Of a DNA stretch of 36,211 nt, positions 23,263 to 30,730 are shown piece by piece. Position 1 is the stretch's first letter. Each line of letters opens with the position of its first letter. The stretch is from Acidovorax sp. Leaf160. GTDB lineage: Bacteria > Pseudomonadota > Gammaproteobacteria > Burkholderiales > Burkholderiaceae_C. The DNA lies in contig NZ_LMOV01000017.1 in NCBI RefSeq assembly GCF_001424265.1, forward strand, positions 1 to 36,211. Reading direction: 5' to 3'. The notes under the pieces are model-generated. The model was not told the origin of the DNA and did no database searches. It saw only the letters and a program-made list of their open reading frames with translations. The position numbers and the translations under genes are program-made.

Positions 23263-24582
23263 TCAGGAGGCTGCCGCCTGATGGGCTTGCAGGGCCTCCA
23301 GCGCGGCCTGGATCTCGGCTGCACCCACTCCCGGAACGGGAGCGAGCCGCGCAGACAAGGTGCCCAGGGTGGCGGCAATGTCGGTGCTCTTCTGAAGCTC
23401 GGCAATCGCCTGTCCCGCCTCCTTCGGTGCGTCGAACCCGCTGCTTTGCAGCAGGGTCCGGCCTTCGCCAGACACGAACTTGAAGTAGAACCGGCCGTCG
23501 GATTCGCGGTACTGCTTGAAGGAGGCCAAGGCCGTGGACCGCGCCGCCTTCGGTGTGGCCGCCTTCACGGGCTGCGTGCGAAGGCTCCGCAGTCCCACCG
23601 CTGCACGCAGTTCGCGGATGAACGGCGTCGCCAGTGCCCTGGCCCGTTCGGCGCCCGACAGCAGGATGTCTTCGATCTGCGCCGGCTCGGCCATCAGGGC
23701 TTCGTAGCGGTCGCGCATCGGAGCGACCACGGTGTCGATGCGCTCGAACAACATTTGCTTGGCATCCCCCCAGGCGATTCCTTCGCGGTACCGCTGGCGT
23801 AACGCTTCCGTTTCAGCGGGCGTGGCAAATGCCTGGTAGATCTGGAACAGGGCCGAGCCTTCCGTCTCCTTGGGCTCACCGGGGGCGCGGGAATCGGTGA
23901 GGATGCCGCCGATGAGCTTGCGCAACGCCTCGCGCGGCGTGAACAGCGGGATCGTGTTGTCGTAGCTCTTGCTCATCTTGCGCCCGTCCAGGCCGGGCAG
24001 CGTGGCGACGTGCTCGTCGATGGCCGCTTCGGGCAGCACGAAGTGCTCGCCGTAGAGGTGGTTGAAGCTCGAGGCCATGTCGCGGGCCATCTCGATGTGC
24101 TGCACCTGGTCGCGCCCGACCGGCACCTTGTGGGCCTTGAACATCAAAATGTCCGCGCCCATCAGCACCGGGTACATGAACAGCCCGGCGGTGACGCCGT
24201 CATCGGCCTCCCGCCCGGCAGCCAGGTTCTTGTCCTGGGATGCCTTGTAGGCGTGGGCGCGGTTCAGCACCCCCTTGCCCGTCACGCAGGACAGCAGCCA
24301 GTTCAGCTCGGGAATCTCGGGGATGTCGGACTGGCGGTAGAACACCACCCGCTGCGGATCCAGGCCCGCCGCCAGCCAGCTGGCCGCGATCTCCAGGGTG
24401 GAGCGCTGGATGCGGGCCGGGTCTTCGCACTTGATGAGCGCGTGGTAGTCGGCCAGGAAGTAGAAGCTTTCCACACCCGGGCGGAGGCTGGCCGCCACGG
24501 AAGGGCGGATGGAACCGACGAAGTTCCCCAGGTGGGGGGTGCCGGTGGTGGTGATGCCGGTCAGGAAACGCGTGGTGCTCAT
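23263..24582 (-). CDS. trpS: Tryptophanyl-tRNA synthetase
   Basis: The enzyme charges tRNA-Trp with tryptophan. The class I signatures are present: the HIGH-like TPHLGN (residues 15-20) and KMSKS (202-206) in LDGRKMSKSYDN. The Trp-site region (YFLADYHALI, MYPVLMGADILMF, GRDQVQHIE) is intact. At 439 residues it is about 100 longer than E. coli TrpS. The extra C-terminal part contains SFKQYRESDGRFYFKFVSGE and TLLQSSGFDAPKEAGQAIAE, a motif resembling the small DUF1508/YegP fold, seen in betaproteobacterial TrpS proteins. It lies 77 nt after the M50 protease gene on the same strand. Confidence 0.96.
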   Translation of the reverse strand: MSTTRFLTGITTTGTPHLGNFVGSIRPSVAASLRPGVESFYFLADYHALIKCEDPARIQRSTLEIAASWLAAGLDPQRVVFYRQSDIPEIPELNWLLSCVTGKGVLNRAHAYKASQDKNLAAGREADDGVTAGLFMYPVLMGADILMFKAHKVPVGRDQVQHIEMARDMASSFNHLYGEHFVLPEAAIDEHVATLPGLDGRKMSKSYDNTIPLFTPREALRKLIGGILTDSRAPGEPKETEGSALFQIYQAFATPAETEALRQRYREGIAWGDAKQMLFERIDTVVAPMRDRYEALMAEPAQIEDILLSGAERARALATPFIRELRAAVGLRSLRTQPVKAATPKAARSTALASFKQYRESDGRFYFKFVSGEGRTLLQSSGFDAPKEAGQAIAELQKSTDIAATLGTLSARLAPVPGVGAAEIQAALEALQAHQAAAS

Positions 24583-24659
24583 GGGGTGTCAGTGCAGAAA
24601 TGAAGGTGCAGGTGCGGCCCTGAAGGCCGCTGCAGTCGATGAGGCAGCAGCGCGACGGG

Positions 24660-25328
24660 TCAGCGCAGCAGCGCGGTCAGGGGGCTGATGAGCAGGTTGA
24701 TGATGCTGTAGCCCAGCGACATCAAGGGCCTCAGCCAGACCGTGCCGACCACGCCCGCCACGACCAGCGCCAGCACGATGAAGAACCCGTAGGGCTCGAT
24801 GCGGGAGACCCAGTGCGCCTGCCGCCAGGGCAGCAGTCCGACCAGGATGCGCCCGCCATCCAGTGGCGGCAGCGGAAACAGGTTGAAGGCCCACATCACC
24901 AGGTTGACCAGGATGCCGGCGCGCGCCATCTCGGTGAAAAAGCGCTCGTCCACGCCGAAGCCGATCAGCGCGACCAGCACCACCGCCCACAGGATGGCCT
25001 GGAAGAAATTGGTGGCGGGGCCCGCGAGGGCCACCCAGATCATGTCGCGCTTGGGGTTGCGCAGTTGGCCGAAGTTCACCGGCACCGGCTTGGCATAGCC
25101 GAAGAGGAAAGCGCCCGAAGTGGCGAAGTACAGCAGCAGCGGCATCAGGACGGTGCCGACCGGATCGATGTGCTTGAGCGGGTTGAGCGTGATGCGCCCC
25201 ATCATCTGCGCGGTGGTGTCGCCGAAGTGGCGAGCGGCATAGCCGTGCGCCGCCTCGTGAACGGTGATCGCGAAGAGCACCGGCAATGCGTAGATGAGAA
25301 CGGTTTGGATGAGGTTCGAGAAGTCCAC
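24660..25328 (-). CDS. M50-family (site-2 protease type) membrane metallopeptidase
   Basis: The 222-residue polytopic membrane protein has the zinc motif HEAAH (residues 24-28) within the first membrane helix and the second-site motif NLFPLPPLDGGR, with Asp157 as third ligand. It lacks a PDZ domain, placing it in the small YwhC-like group rather than RseP. Such proteases cleave substrates within the membrane; the substrate is unknown. The start is GTG at 25326-25328. An ACAAT box ends only 7 nt before it, leaving little room for a leader. It is probably co-transcribed with trpS. Confidence 0.92.
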   Translation of the reverse strand: MDFSNLIQTVLIYALPVLFAITVHEAAHGYAARHFGDTTAQMMGRITLNPLKHIDPVGTVLMPLLLYFATSGAFLFGYAKPVPVNFGQLRNPKRDMIWVALAGPATNFFQAILWAVVLVALIGFGVDERFFTEMARAGILVNLVMWAFNLFPLPPLDGGRILVGLLPWRQAHWVSRIEPYGFFIVLALVVAGVVGTVWLRPLMSLGYSIINLLISPLTALLR

Positions 25329-25418
25329 GGCACCGATTGTCTCAGAGCGCGCACGCGGCTTTCCGCGGCAAGGCAGGGGAAGCCCTCGTACCGCACCGCA
25401 GCAAACCTGCCTACGATG

Positions 25419-25436
25419 TCATTTGTTTCCAAATGA
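25419..25436. promoter_or_regulatory. AT-rich inverted repeat between M50 gene and chemoreceptor gene
   Basis: TCATTTG and CAAATGA form a perfect 7-bp inverted repeat around TTTC. It is placed in the divergent gap, 67 nt before the chemoreceptor ATG and about 90 nt before the M50 start, and stands out by its low GC. An operator for either gene is plausible but unproven. Confidence 0.4.
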
Positions 25437-25502
25437 AACGGCTCTGCAGGGCGTCCCGCCGGGGCGTGCAGCAGCGCTGAACGACTCGAGGATGGATCGG
25501 CT

Positions 25503-26705
25503 ATGGCTTGGGGTGGTTTGAGAATCGGCACGCGTCTCGTGCTCGCCTTCGGCACCTTGGTGCTGCTCGTTGCCGTATTGATGGCGGTCGGCCTGGGCGA
25601 CATCGCCAACGCCCAGCGGGCGCACGACGCGGCACTGCAGGCTGCGGCGGCGCTGCCCGATGCGGCGCAGCGCGCGCCGTTAGAGCGTGCGATTGCATCG
25701 GCGCAGCAGGAGCTGTCGGGCATGCGGGCGTGGCTGCTCGGGCTGGGGTGCGCCGTGTTCGTGGCGGCCGCTGCCGCATTCGTGCTGCTGCGCCAGGGCA
25801 TCGTGGCGCCGCTGGAGCAGGCCATCCTGATCGCCGAGACCGTGGCGGCGGGTGATCTCAGCCAGGAATTCAGCTCGGAGCTGCAAGGCGACTTCGGCCG
25901 GCTTCTGGGCGCGCTGGGCACCATGGAAGACACGCTCACCGAACTGGTGGCCGGCATCAAGCAGTCGAGTGACGCCATCGCTTCCAGCGCAGGCGAGATC
26001 AATGCCGGTAACGGTGACCTGGCGCGCCGTACCGCCGAGCAGGTGGCCTCGCTCGCCGACACCGCCGCCAGCATGGACCAGCTGACCACCACCGTGCGGC
26101 AGAACGCCGACCGCGCCCGCTCGGCGAGCAGCCTGTCGGTGACGGCCTCTTCCACCGCCGAGCGCGGCGGCCAGGCCGTGGGCCAGGTGGTGCAGACCAT
26201 GCAGGCCATCAGCGGCAGCTCGCGCAAGATCGTCGACATCATCCAGGTGATCGAAGGCATCGCCTTCCAGACGAACATCCTGGCGTTGAACGCGGCCGTG
26301 GAGGCGGCGCGGGCCGGCGAGCAGGGCCGCGGCTTCGCCGTCGTGGCCACCGAAGTGCGCAACCTGGCGCAGCGCAGCGCGGTGGCCGCTCGGGAGATCA
26401 AGGGACTGATCGACACCTCGGTGGACCAGGTGCAGAGCGGCACCCAGCTGGTGGACGCTGCCGGCCGCACCATGCAGGACATCGTGCAGTCGGTCGGGCA
26501 GGTCAGCACGCTGCTGGGTGAGATCTCCGGGGCACTGCATGCGCAAAGCGAAGGCATCGCCCACGTGAACCAGTCGGTTGCCGAGATGGATGGCGCGACG
26601 CAGGAGAACGCGGCGCTCGTGCATCAGGCCCAGCGGGCGGCCGAGGCGCTCGATGGCCGCGCGGCGGACCTGCAGCGCGCGGTAGGGGCCTTCAAGCTGG
26701 ACTGA
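25503..26705 (+). CDS. Methyl-accepting chemotaxis protein with a minimal periplasmic domain
   Basis: The 400-residue receptor has membrane helices at about 12-32 and 77-97, leaving only about 44 periplasmic residues, far fewer than the ~150 of a standard four-helix-bundle sensor. A short HAMP-like segment follows (VAPLEQAILIAETVAAGDLS), then the signalling domain with its hairpin signature [20 protein letters not shown] and [20 protein letters not shown]. It should couple to CheW/CheA. No CheR-binding tail is present; it ends AVGAFKLD. It is on the opposite strand between the M50 gene and the YciO-type gene. The ATG at 25503 has GAGGATGG just upstream. Confidence 0.92.
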   Translation: MAWGGLRIGTRLVLAFGTLVLLVAVLMAVGLGDIANAQRAHDAALQAAAALPDAAQRAPLERAIASAQQELSGMRAWLLGLGCAVFVAAAAAFVLLRQGIVAPLEQAILIAETVAAGDLSQEFSSELQGDFGRLLGALGTMEDTLTELVAGIKQSSDAIASSAGEINAGNGDLARRTAEQVASLADTAASMDQLTTTVRQNADRARSASSLSVTASSTAERGGQAVGQVVQTMQAISGSSRKIVDIIQVIEGIAFQTNILALNAAVEAARAGEQGRGFAVVATEVRNLAQRSAVAAREIKGLIDTSVDQVQSGTQLVDAAGRTMQDIVQSVGQVSTLLGEISGALHAQSEGIAHVNQSVAEMDGATQENAALVHQAQRAAEALDGRAADLQRAVGAFKLD

Positions 26706-26808
26706 GGAAGACGAAGAGACAGGTGGGGGTGCGCATTGCGAAGTGCTCGCTGCGCCGGCATCTGCGGCTACCTCTGAGTCTGCGTCCGCATCCGCGCTCG
26801 GGCAGAGG

Positions 26809-26835
26809 GCAGGGCGAGGGCCGTGCCCGCCCTGC
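26809..26835. terminator. GC-rich hairpin between convergent genes
   Basis: Arms GCAGGGCG (26809-26816) and CGCCCTGC (26828-26835) pair perfectly around an 11-nt loop. It lies between the ends of the chemoreceptor gene and the convergent YciO-type gene. There is no T tract, so a terminator role is only suggested by position. Confidence 0.35.
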
Positions 26836-26846
26836 GCATGGACCGG

Positions 26847-27482
26847 CTACAGCCCCAGCGCCGACAGGCTGCCGCGCCCCTCGCGCACCACTTCCGCCTC
26901 GCCGCCTTCGCCCATCGGCGTCAGGTCGATCACCGTGGTCGGCTCCTGCGGACAGGCGCCCGCATCGACGATGCCGTCGAGCAGCTTTTCATAGCGCGCC
27001 CGGATCTCCTGCGGGTCGTTGAGCGGCTCGGTCTCACCTGCGGGAATCAAGGTCGTCGCCAGCAGCGGGGCGCCGTGCAGTTCCAGCAGCAACTGCAGGC
27101 CCTTGCGATCGGGCACGCGCAGGCCGATGGTCTTGCGTGACGGGTGGCTCACGCGGCGCGGCACTTCCTTGGTGGCTTCGAGGATGAAGGTGTACGGGCC
27201 CGGCGTGCCCAGCTTGAGCAGGCGGTACTGCCGGTTGTCCACCCGCGCGTAGTTGGCCAGCTCCGACAGATCGCGGCAGAGCAGGGTGAGGTGATGCTTG
27301 TCGTCCACCTGGCGAATGCGGCGCAGGCGGGTCACGGCGTCCTTGTCGTCCAGGTGGCACACCAGGGCATAGCTGGAGTCGGTGGGCACGGCCAGGATGC
27401 CGCCCTTTTGCAGCAGCGCCGCGCCTTGCTTGATCAGGCGGGGCTGCGGGTTCTCGGGGTGTACTTCGAAATACTGGGCCAT
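26847..27482 (-). CDS. YciO/YrdC/Sua5-type threonylcarbamoyl-AMP synthase family protein
   Basis: The 211-residue product has the YrdC-like core: KQGAALLQKGGILAVPTDSSYALVCHLDDKDAV, KHHLTLLCRDLSELANYARV, TPGPYTFILEATKEVPRRV, KTIGLRVPD and the ending STVIDLT-like PTTVIDLTPMGEGG. These correspond to the ATP/threonine/bicarbonate pocket used to make threonylcarbamoyl-AMP for t6A37 of tRNA. The sequence is closer to the YciO branch (HPENPQPRLIKQ start), which may be less active or have another role, so I leave the symbol blank. It lies 19 nt after the PHP phosphatase gene on the same strand and is surely in its operon. Confidence 0.88.
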   Translation of the reverse strand: MAQYFEVHPENPQPRLIKQGAALLQKGGILAVPTDSSYALVCHLDDKDAVTRLRRIRQVDDKHHLTLLCRDLSELANYARVDNRQYRLLKLGTPGPYTFILEATKEVPRRVSHPSRKTIGLRVPDRKGLQLLLELHGAPLLATTLIPAGETEPLNDPQEIRARYEKLLDGIVDAGACPQEPTTVIDLTPMGEGGEAEVVREGRGSLSALGL

Positions 27483-27501
27483 GGGCTTGTCTGCTTTTCT
27501 T

Positions 27502-28365
27502 TCAGGCGGCCGGGCGAATGCGGTCCGCCAGCAGTTCCCACACGGGCGTCAGCTGGCCGGGCAGGCCGGGCAGCGCACCCAGGTCGGTATGGGATTCCTC
27601 GGGGCTGTGGAAGTCGCTGCCGCGCGATGCCGCCAGGCCGAATTCCTGCGCCATCGCCGCGTAGGTGACGTATTCGGCGGGCGAATGGCTGCCGGTCACC
27701 ACCTCCACGCCGCGGCCGCCGTGTTCCTTGAATTCGGAAAAGAGCGCGTATTCCTCATTGGCCGTGAACTTGTAGCGGGCAGGGTGCGCGATCACCGCCA
27801 TGCCGCCCGCCTGCGTCACCCAGCGCACCGCGTCGCCCAGCGCGGCCCAGCGGTGCGGCACGTAGCCGGGCTTGCCCTCGGTCAGGTATTTGCGGAACAC
27901 CTCGGGGGTATCGCGGCAGATGCCGGCTTCCACGAGGAAACGCGCGAAGTGGGTGCGGGAGATCAATTCCGGGTTGCCCACGTACTTCAGTGCGCCCTCG
28001 TAGGCGCCCTGAATGCCGACCTGGGCCAGCTGGCGCGACATTTCATGCGCGCGCTCGCCCCGTCCACCACGGGTGGCGGCGAGGCCCTGGGCCAGCTGCT
28101 CGTCGTCGGGATCGAAACCCAGGCCGACGATGTGCACCGTGGTGCCGGCGAAGGTGACCGAGATTTCGGTGCCGGTGAGATAGGCCATGCCCAGAGCCCG
28201 CGCGGCCGCGGCAGCGCGGTGCTGGCCGCCGATTTCGTCATGGTCGGTCAGTGCCCACAGTTCCACGCCGTTGGCATGCGCGCGGGCGGCCAGGGCCTCG
28301 GGCGTGAGCGTGCCGTCGGAGACCACGGAGTGGCAGTGAAGGTCGGCGTTGAGAAGGATGGACAC
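27502..28365 (-). CDS. PHP-domain phosphatase (3',5'-nucleoside bisphosphate phosphatase type)
   Basis: The 287-residue enzyme has PHP metal-binding motifs in order: ADLHCHSVVSDG (residues 8-18), LWALTDHDEIGG, GTEISV, ISRTHFARFLVEAG, MAVIAHPARYKF and GSDFHSPEESH. This arrangement matches the YciV/RnmAM group, which removes the 3' phosphate of pAp-type nucleotides and in E. coli also trims rRNA 5' ends. The start is GTG at 28363-28365. A good promoter sits so close that transcription should begin at or next to the start codon. It leads a two-gene operon with the YciO-type gene. Confidence 0.88.
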   Translation of the reverse strand: MSILLNADLHCHSVVSDGTLTPEALAARAHANGVELWALTDHDEIGGQHRAAAAARALGMAYLTGTEISVTFAGTTVHIVGLGFDPDDEQLAQGLAATRGGRGERAHEMSRQLAQVGIQGAYEGALKYVGNPELISRTHFARFLVEAGICRDTPEVFRKYLTEGKPGYVPHRWAALGDAVRWVTQAGGMAVIAHPARYKFTANEEYALFSEFKEHGGRGVEVVTGSHSPAEYVTYAAMAQEFGLAASRGSDFHSPEESHTDLGALPGLPGQLTPVWELLADRIRPAA

Positions 28366-28371
28366 GCTTTC

Positions 28372-28400
28372 ATTCTAGGACGCCCGCCTTTTCGTGGCAG
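28372..28400 (-). promoter_or_regulatory. Sigma-70-like promoter of the PHP phosphatase operon
   Basis: On the minus strand CTGCCA (28400-28395) and TAGAAT (28377-28372) are separated by exactly 17 nt. Only 6 nt, GAAAGC, separate the -10 from the GTG start, so the expected transcription start is at the first base of the gene and the mRNA would be leaderless. Confidence 0.6.
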
Positions 28401-28419
28401 CGATGTGGCGAATAGCCAT

Positions 28420-28447
28420 CAAACCGACACGAAACTGTCGCCGATTT
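28420..28447 (+). promoter_or_regulatory. Possible sigma-28 (FliA)-like promoter upstream of the second chemoreceptor
   Basis: CAAA (28420-28423) and GCCGATTT (28440-28447) lie 16 nt apart on the plus strand, close to the flagellar consensus TAAA-N15-GCCGATAA. The downstream gene is a chemoreceptor, a usual member of that regulon. Two mismatches and the off-by-one spacing keep this tentative. Confidence 0.4.
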
Positions 28448-28464
28448 GACGTCATTCAAGCCCG

Positions 28465-28481
28465 ATGCGGGAAACCCGCAT
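28465..28481. repeat. Perfect short inverted repeat upstream of the second chemoreceptor
   Basis: ATGCGGG-AAA-CCCGCAT is a perfect 7-bp stem with a 3-nt loop, just downstream of the putative FliA-type promoter and 159 nt before the chosen chemoreceptor start. It could be an operator or a structure in the 5' leader. Confidence 0.45.
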
Positions 28482-28639
28482 GAGGCCGATCCCGGAACCC
28501 GCAGAGAATGTAAGAGATTGCAAACGGCAGCGCCGTCGCGCTTCAGCCGTTGTTTCCGTGGACAGCTGCGGGCCCGTCGATCCCGCTTTCCGTGCATGCC
28601 ACTCGGGCCATGCCGGCCTTCCTCTCTCTGTCCAACCTC

Positions 28640-30523
28640 ATGTCATTCCTCCAACTCTCCGTGGGCCGCAAACTGTGGCTGATTCTTCTGGCGCTGCTGG
28701 GCAGCATGCTGGTGTTGCTGTTCGCATTGCTGGGCTATACCGAGCGGGTCGACGACGCCACCACGGCGCGGGTGCAGGCCGCCGACGTTCGCATCGGGCT
28801 GGCTTCGCGCTGGAAGGCGATGACGCAGCTGGCGGTCGAGCGGGTGGTCGTGTCCGCCGTCTCGACGGACGAAGCCCTGGCCGCCCGCATGAGCGCGCTG
28901 GTGAAGACCGACATCGCGGCCATCACCGAGTTGCAGAAGTCCATCGTCGCGCAGGCCACGCTGCCGCAAGACAAGGCCCAGCTCGAGCGCATCGCCACCG
29001 AGCGCAGCGCCGTGCTCAAGATCACCGGCCAGACGCAGGAAGGCCGCGCCGACCCCGAAGCCATGCGTCGCCAGGTCGATGAGCTGCTCTTGCCGGCCGT
29101 CGCGCGCTATACCCGGACGCAGGAGGTGTTCATCAAGCAGCAGGAGGCGCAGCGCGAAGCGGCCTATGCCGAAGGCCGCCGCCAGCGCTCCCAGGCGCAG
29201 TGGCTCGGTGCCGGCCTGGCCCTGCTGGTGGCACTGCTGGGCATGGCGCTGGCGCACTGGACCGTGCGTTCCATCACCCGTCCGCTGGCGCGCGCCGTGG
29301 ACATGGCCGACGCCATTGCACAGGGCGACCTTACGGTGGAGGCGAACGACGACCGCCGCGACGAGCTGGGCCACCTGCTGCGGTCGCTCTCGGACATGGC
29401 GGCGCGGCTGCGCGGCGTGGTGGCGCAGGTGCGCTCGGGGGTCGAATCGGTGTCCACCGCCTCGCACGAGATCGCCACCGGCAACCAGGACCTGTCGGCC
29501 CGCACCGAACAGACGGCCGCCAACCTGGAGGAAACCGCCGCCAGCATGGAAGAGCTGACCTCCACCGTCGGCCAGTCCGCCGACACCGCCCGCCAGGCCA
29601 ACCAGCTGGCCACCACGGCTGCGCAGGTGGCCGGCCGGGGCGGCGAAGTGGTCGGCCAGGTGGTGGGCAGCATGCAGCAGATCACCGACAGCTCGCGCAA
29701 GATCAGCGACATCATCGGCGTGATCGACGGCATCGCCTTTCAGACCAACATCCTGGCGTTGAACGCTGCCGTGGAGGCGGCCCGCGCGGGCGAGCAGGGC
29801 CGGGGCTTCGCCGTGGTGGCGTCGGAAGTGCGCAGCCTGGCGCAGCGCTCGGCCGAGGCGGCCAAGGAGATCAAGCAATTGATCGACACCTCGGTGCGCA
29901 ACGTGGAGTCCGGTTCGCAGCAGGTGGCCCAGGCAGGCCACACCATGGAAGAGATCGTCGGCAGCGTGCAGCGCGTGGCCGACCTGATCGGCGAGATCAC
30001 GGCCTCGTCCACCGAGCAGCGCGATGGCATTTCCCAGGTCAACCAGGCCATGGCCAACCTCGACCAGATGACCCAGCAGAACGCCGCGCTGGTCGAGCAA
30101 TCCAGCGCCGCCGCCACCGCCATGCGGGACCAGGCGCAGCGGCTGTCGGAAGTGGTGTCGGTGTTCAACGTGGGAGCGCTGGGGGCTGCGCCCGCACCCA
30201 CCCTGGCCGCCATGGCCCGGCCCGTGGCGGCCGCTTCCGCGCGGGTGAGCCCGCCGCGGAAGATGCCGGCAGCGGCGCGCGCCGCGCTGTCGCACGCCAG
30301 CGCCAGTTCCGGCGCCAGTTCGAGTGCGGGTGCCAGTGCCACTGCGGCGAAGGCCCTGCCCGCCAGCGCCGCCGCGAAGGCGCCCGCAACCGCCAAAGCG
30401 CCCAGTCCGCCCGCCGCCCGGTCCACGCCACCCGCGCCGCGCCTGGGCACCGCGGCACCCGCTCCGGCGCCCAAGGCCGGGCGCCAGGCGCCTGGTTCGG
30501 ACGACGACTGGGAAACGTTCTGA
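28640..30523 (+). CDS. Methyl-accepting chemotaxis protein with C-terminal CheR/CheB-type tether
   Basis: With the ATG at 28640 the receptor has 627 residues ([20 protein letters not shown]); an ATG at 28610 would add ten. It has two membrane helices (about 11-33 and 187-207), a helical periplasmic sensor of about 155 residues, a HAMP domain (about 208-260), and the signalling domain with [20 protein letters not shown] (near 363-382). A linker of about 105 Ala/Pro/Ser/Lys-rich residues (about 515-620) follows, ending in DDDWETF. The final DWETF corresponds to the NWETF pentapeptide with which E. coli Tar and Tsr recruit CheR and CheB. A FliA-like promoter is suggested upstream. Confidence 0.94.
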   Translation: MSFLQLSVGRKLWLILLALLGSMLVLLFALLGYTERVDDATTARVQAADVRIGLASRWKAMTQLAVERVVVSAVSTDEALAARMSALVKTDIAAITELQKSIVAQATLPQDKAQLERIATERSAVLKITGQTQEGRADPEAMRRQVDELLLPAVARYTRTQEVFIKQQEAQREAAYAEGRRQRSQAQWLGAGLALLVALLGMALAHWTVRSITRPLARAVDMADAIAQGDLTVEANDDRRDELGHLLRSLSDMAARLRGVVAQVRSGVESVSTASHEIATGNQDLSARTEQTAANLEETAASMEELTSTVGQSADTARQANQLATTAAQVAGRGGEVVGQVVGSMQQITDSSRKISDIIGVIDGIAFQTNILALNAAVEAARAGEQGRGFAVVASEVRSLAQRSAEAAKEIKQLIDTSVRNVESGSQQVAQAGHTMEEIVGSVQRVADLIGEITASSTEQRDGISQVNQAMANLDQMTQQNAALVEQSSAAATAMRDQAQRLSEVVSVFNVGALGAAPAPTLAAMARPVAAASARVSPPRKMPAAARAALSHASASSGASSSAGASATAAKALPASAAAKAPATAKAPSPPAARSTPPAPRLGTAAPAPAPKAGRQAPGSDDDWETF

Positions 30524-30534
30524 CCGATGGGGCG

Positions 30535-30559
30535 AGGCCGGAGCGTTGAGCGCCGGCCT
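30535..30559 (+). terminator. Hairpin just after the chemoreceptor stop
   Basis: AGGCCGG and CCGGCCT pair perfectly around an 11-nt loop, 12 nt after the TGA. There is no T tract, so it may be an intrinsic terminator only weakly or act as an mRNA 3' stabiliser. Confidence 0.4.
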
Positions 30560-30648
30560 GGCGAAGCCCTGCAGAGGCGGAGTGAAGGGACGGCGCCGGG
30601 CCGGCACGACGCGGCCGTCCACCCAGGCGGTCAGCGCCGCGTCAGGCG

Positions 30649-30697
30649 TTTGCTATGATATCGATAGCTGTACGCCGTTGATCTGCGAGCGCTGGAG
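30649..30697 (+). repeat. Interspersed intergenic repeat, copy A
   Basis: The element starts TTTGCTATGATATCGATAGC, a 17-nt core with GCTAT and ATAGC arms around 7 nt, and has AGCGCTGGAG exactly 36 nt after the core start. Copies B and C in this window keep the same core length and the same 36-nt offset to RGCGCT. It is AT-rich at its left end, unlike the surrounding sequence, and lies in the gap between the chemoreceptor and recJ. Confidence 0.75.
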
Positions 30698-30730
30698 CCC
30701 TATTTGGGCCCTATTTGGGCCCTGTTTGGG
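30698..30730. repeat. Three tandem 11-bp units ending at the recJ stop codon
   Basis: CCCTATTTGGG, CCCTATTTGGG and CCCTGTTTGGG follow one another without gaps, the third with one change. The array joins repeat copy A directly and ends on the base before the recJ TGA (30731-30733). Each junction is GGGCCC. It looks like slippage expansion of the tail of the interspersed repeat. Confidence 0.85.

Noticed and set aside
30698-30730. CRISPR-like array
   Set aside because: Units are 11 bp, contiguous and without spacers; no cas genes are present.
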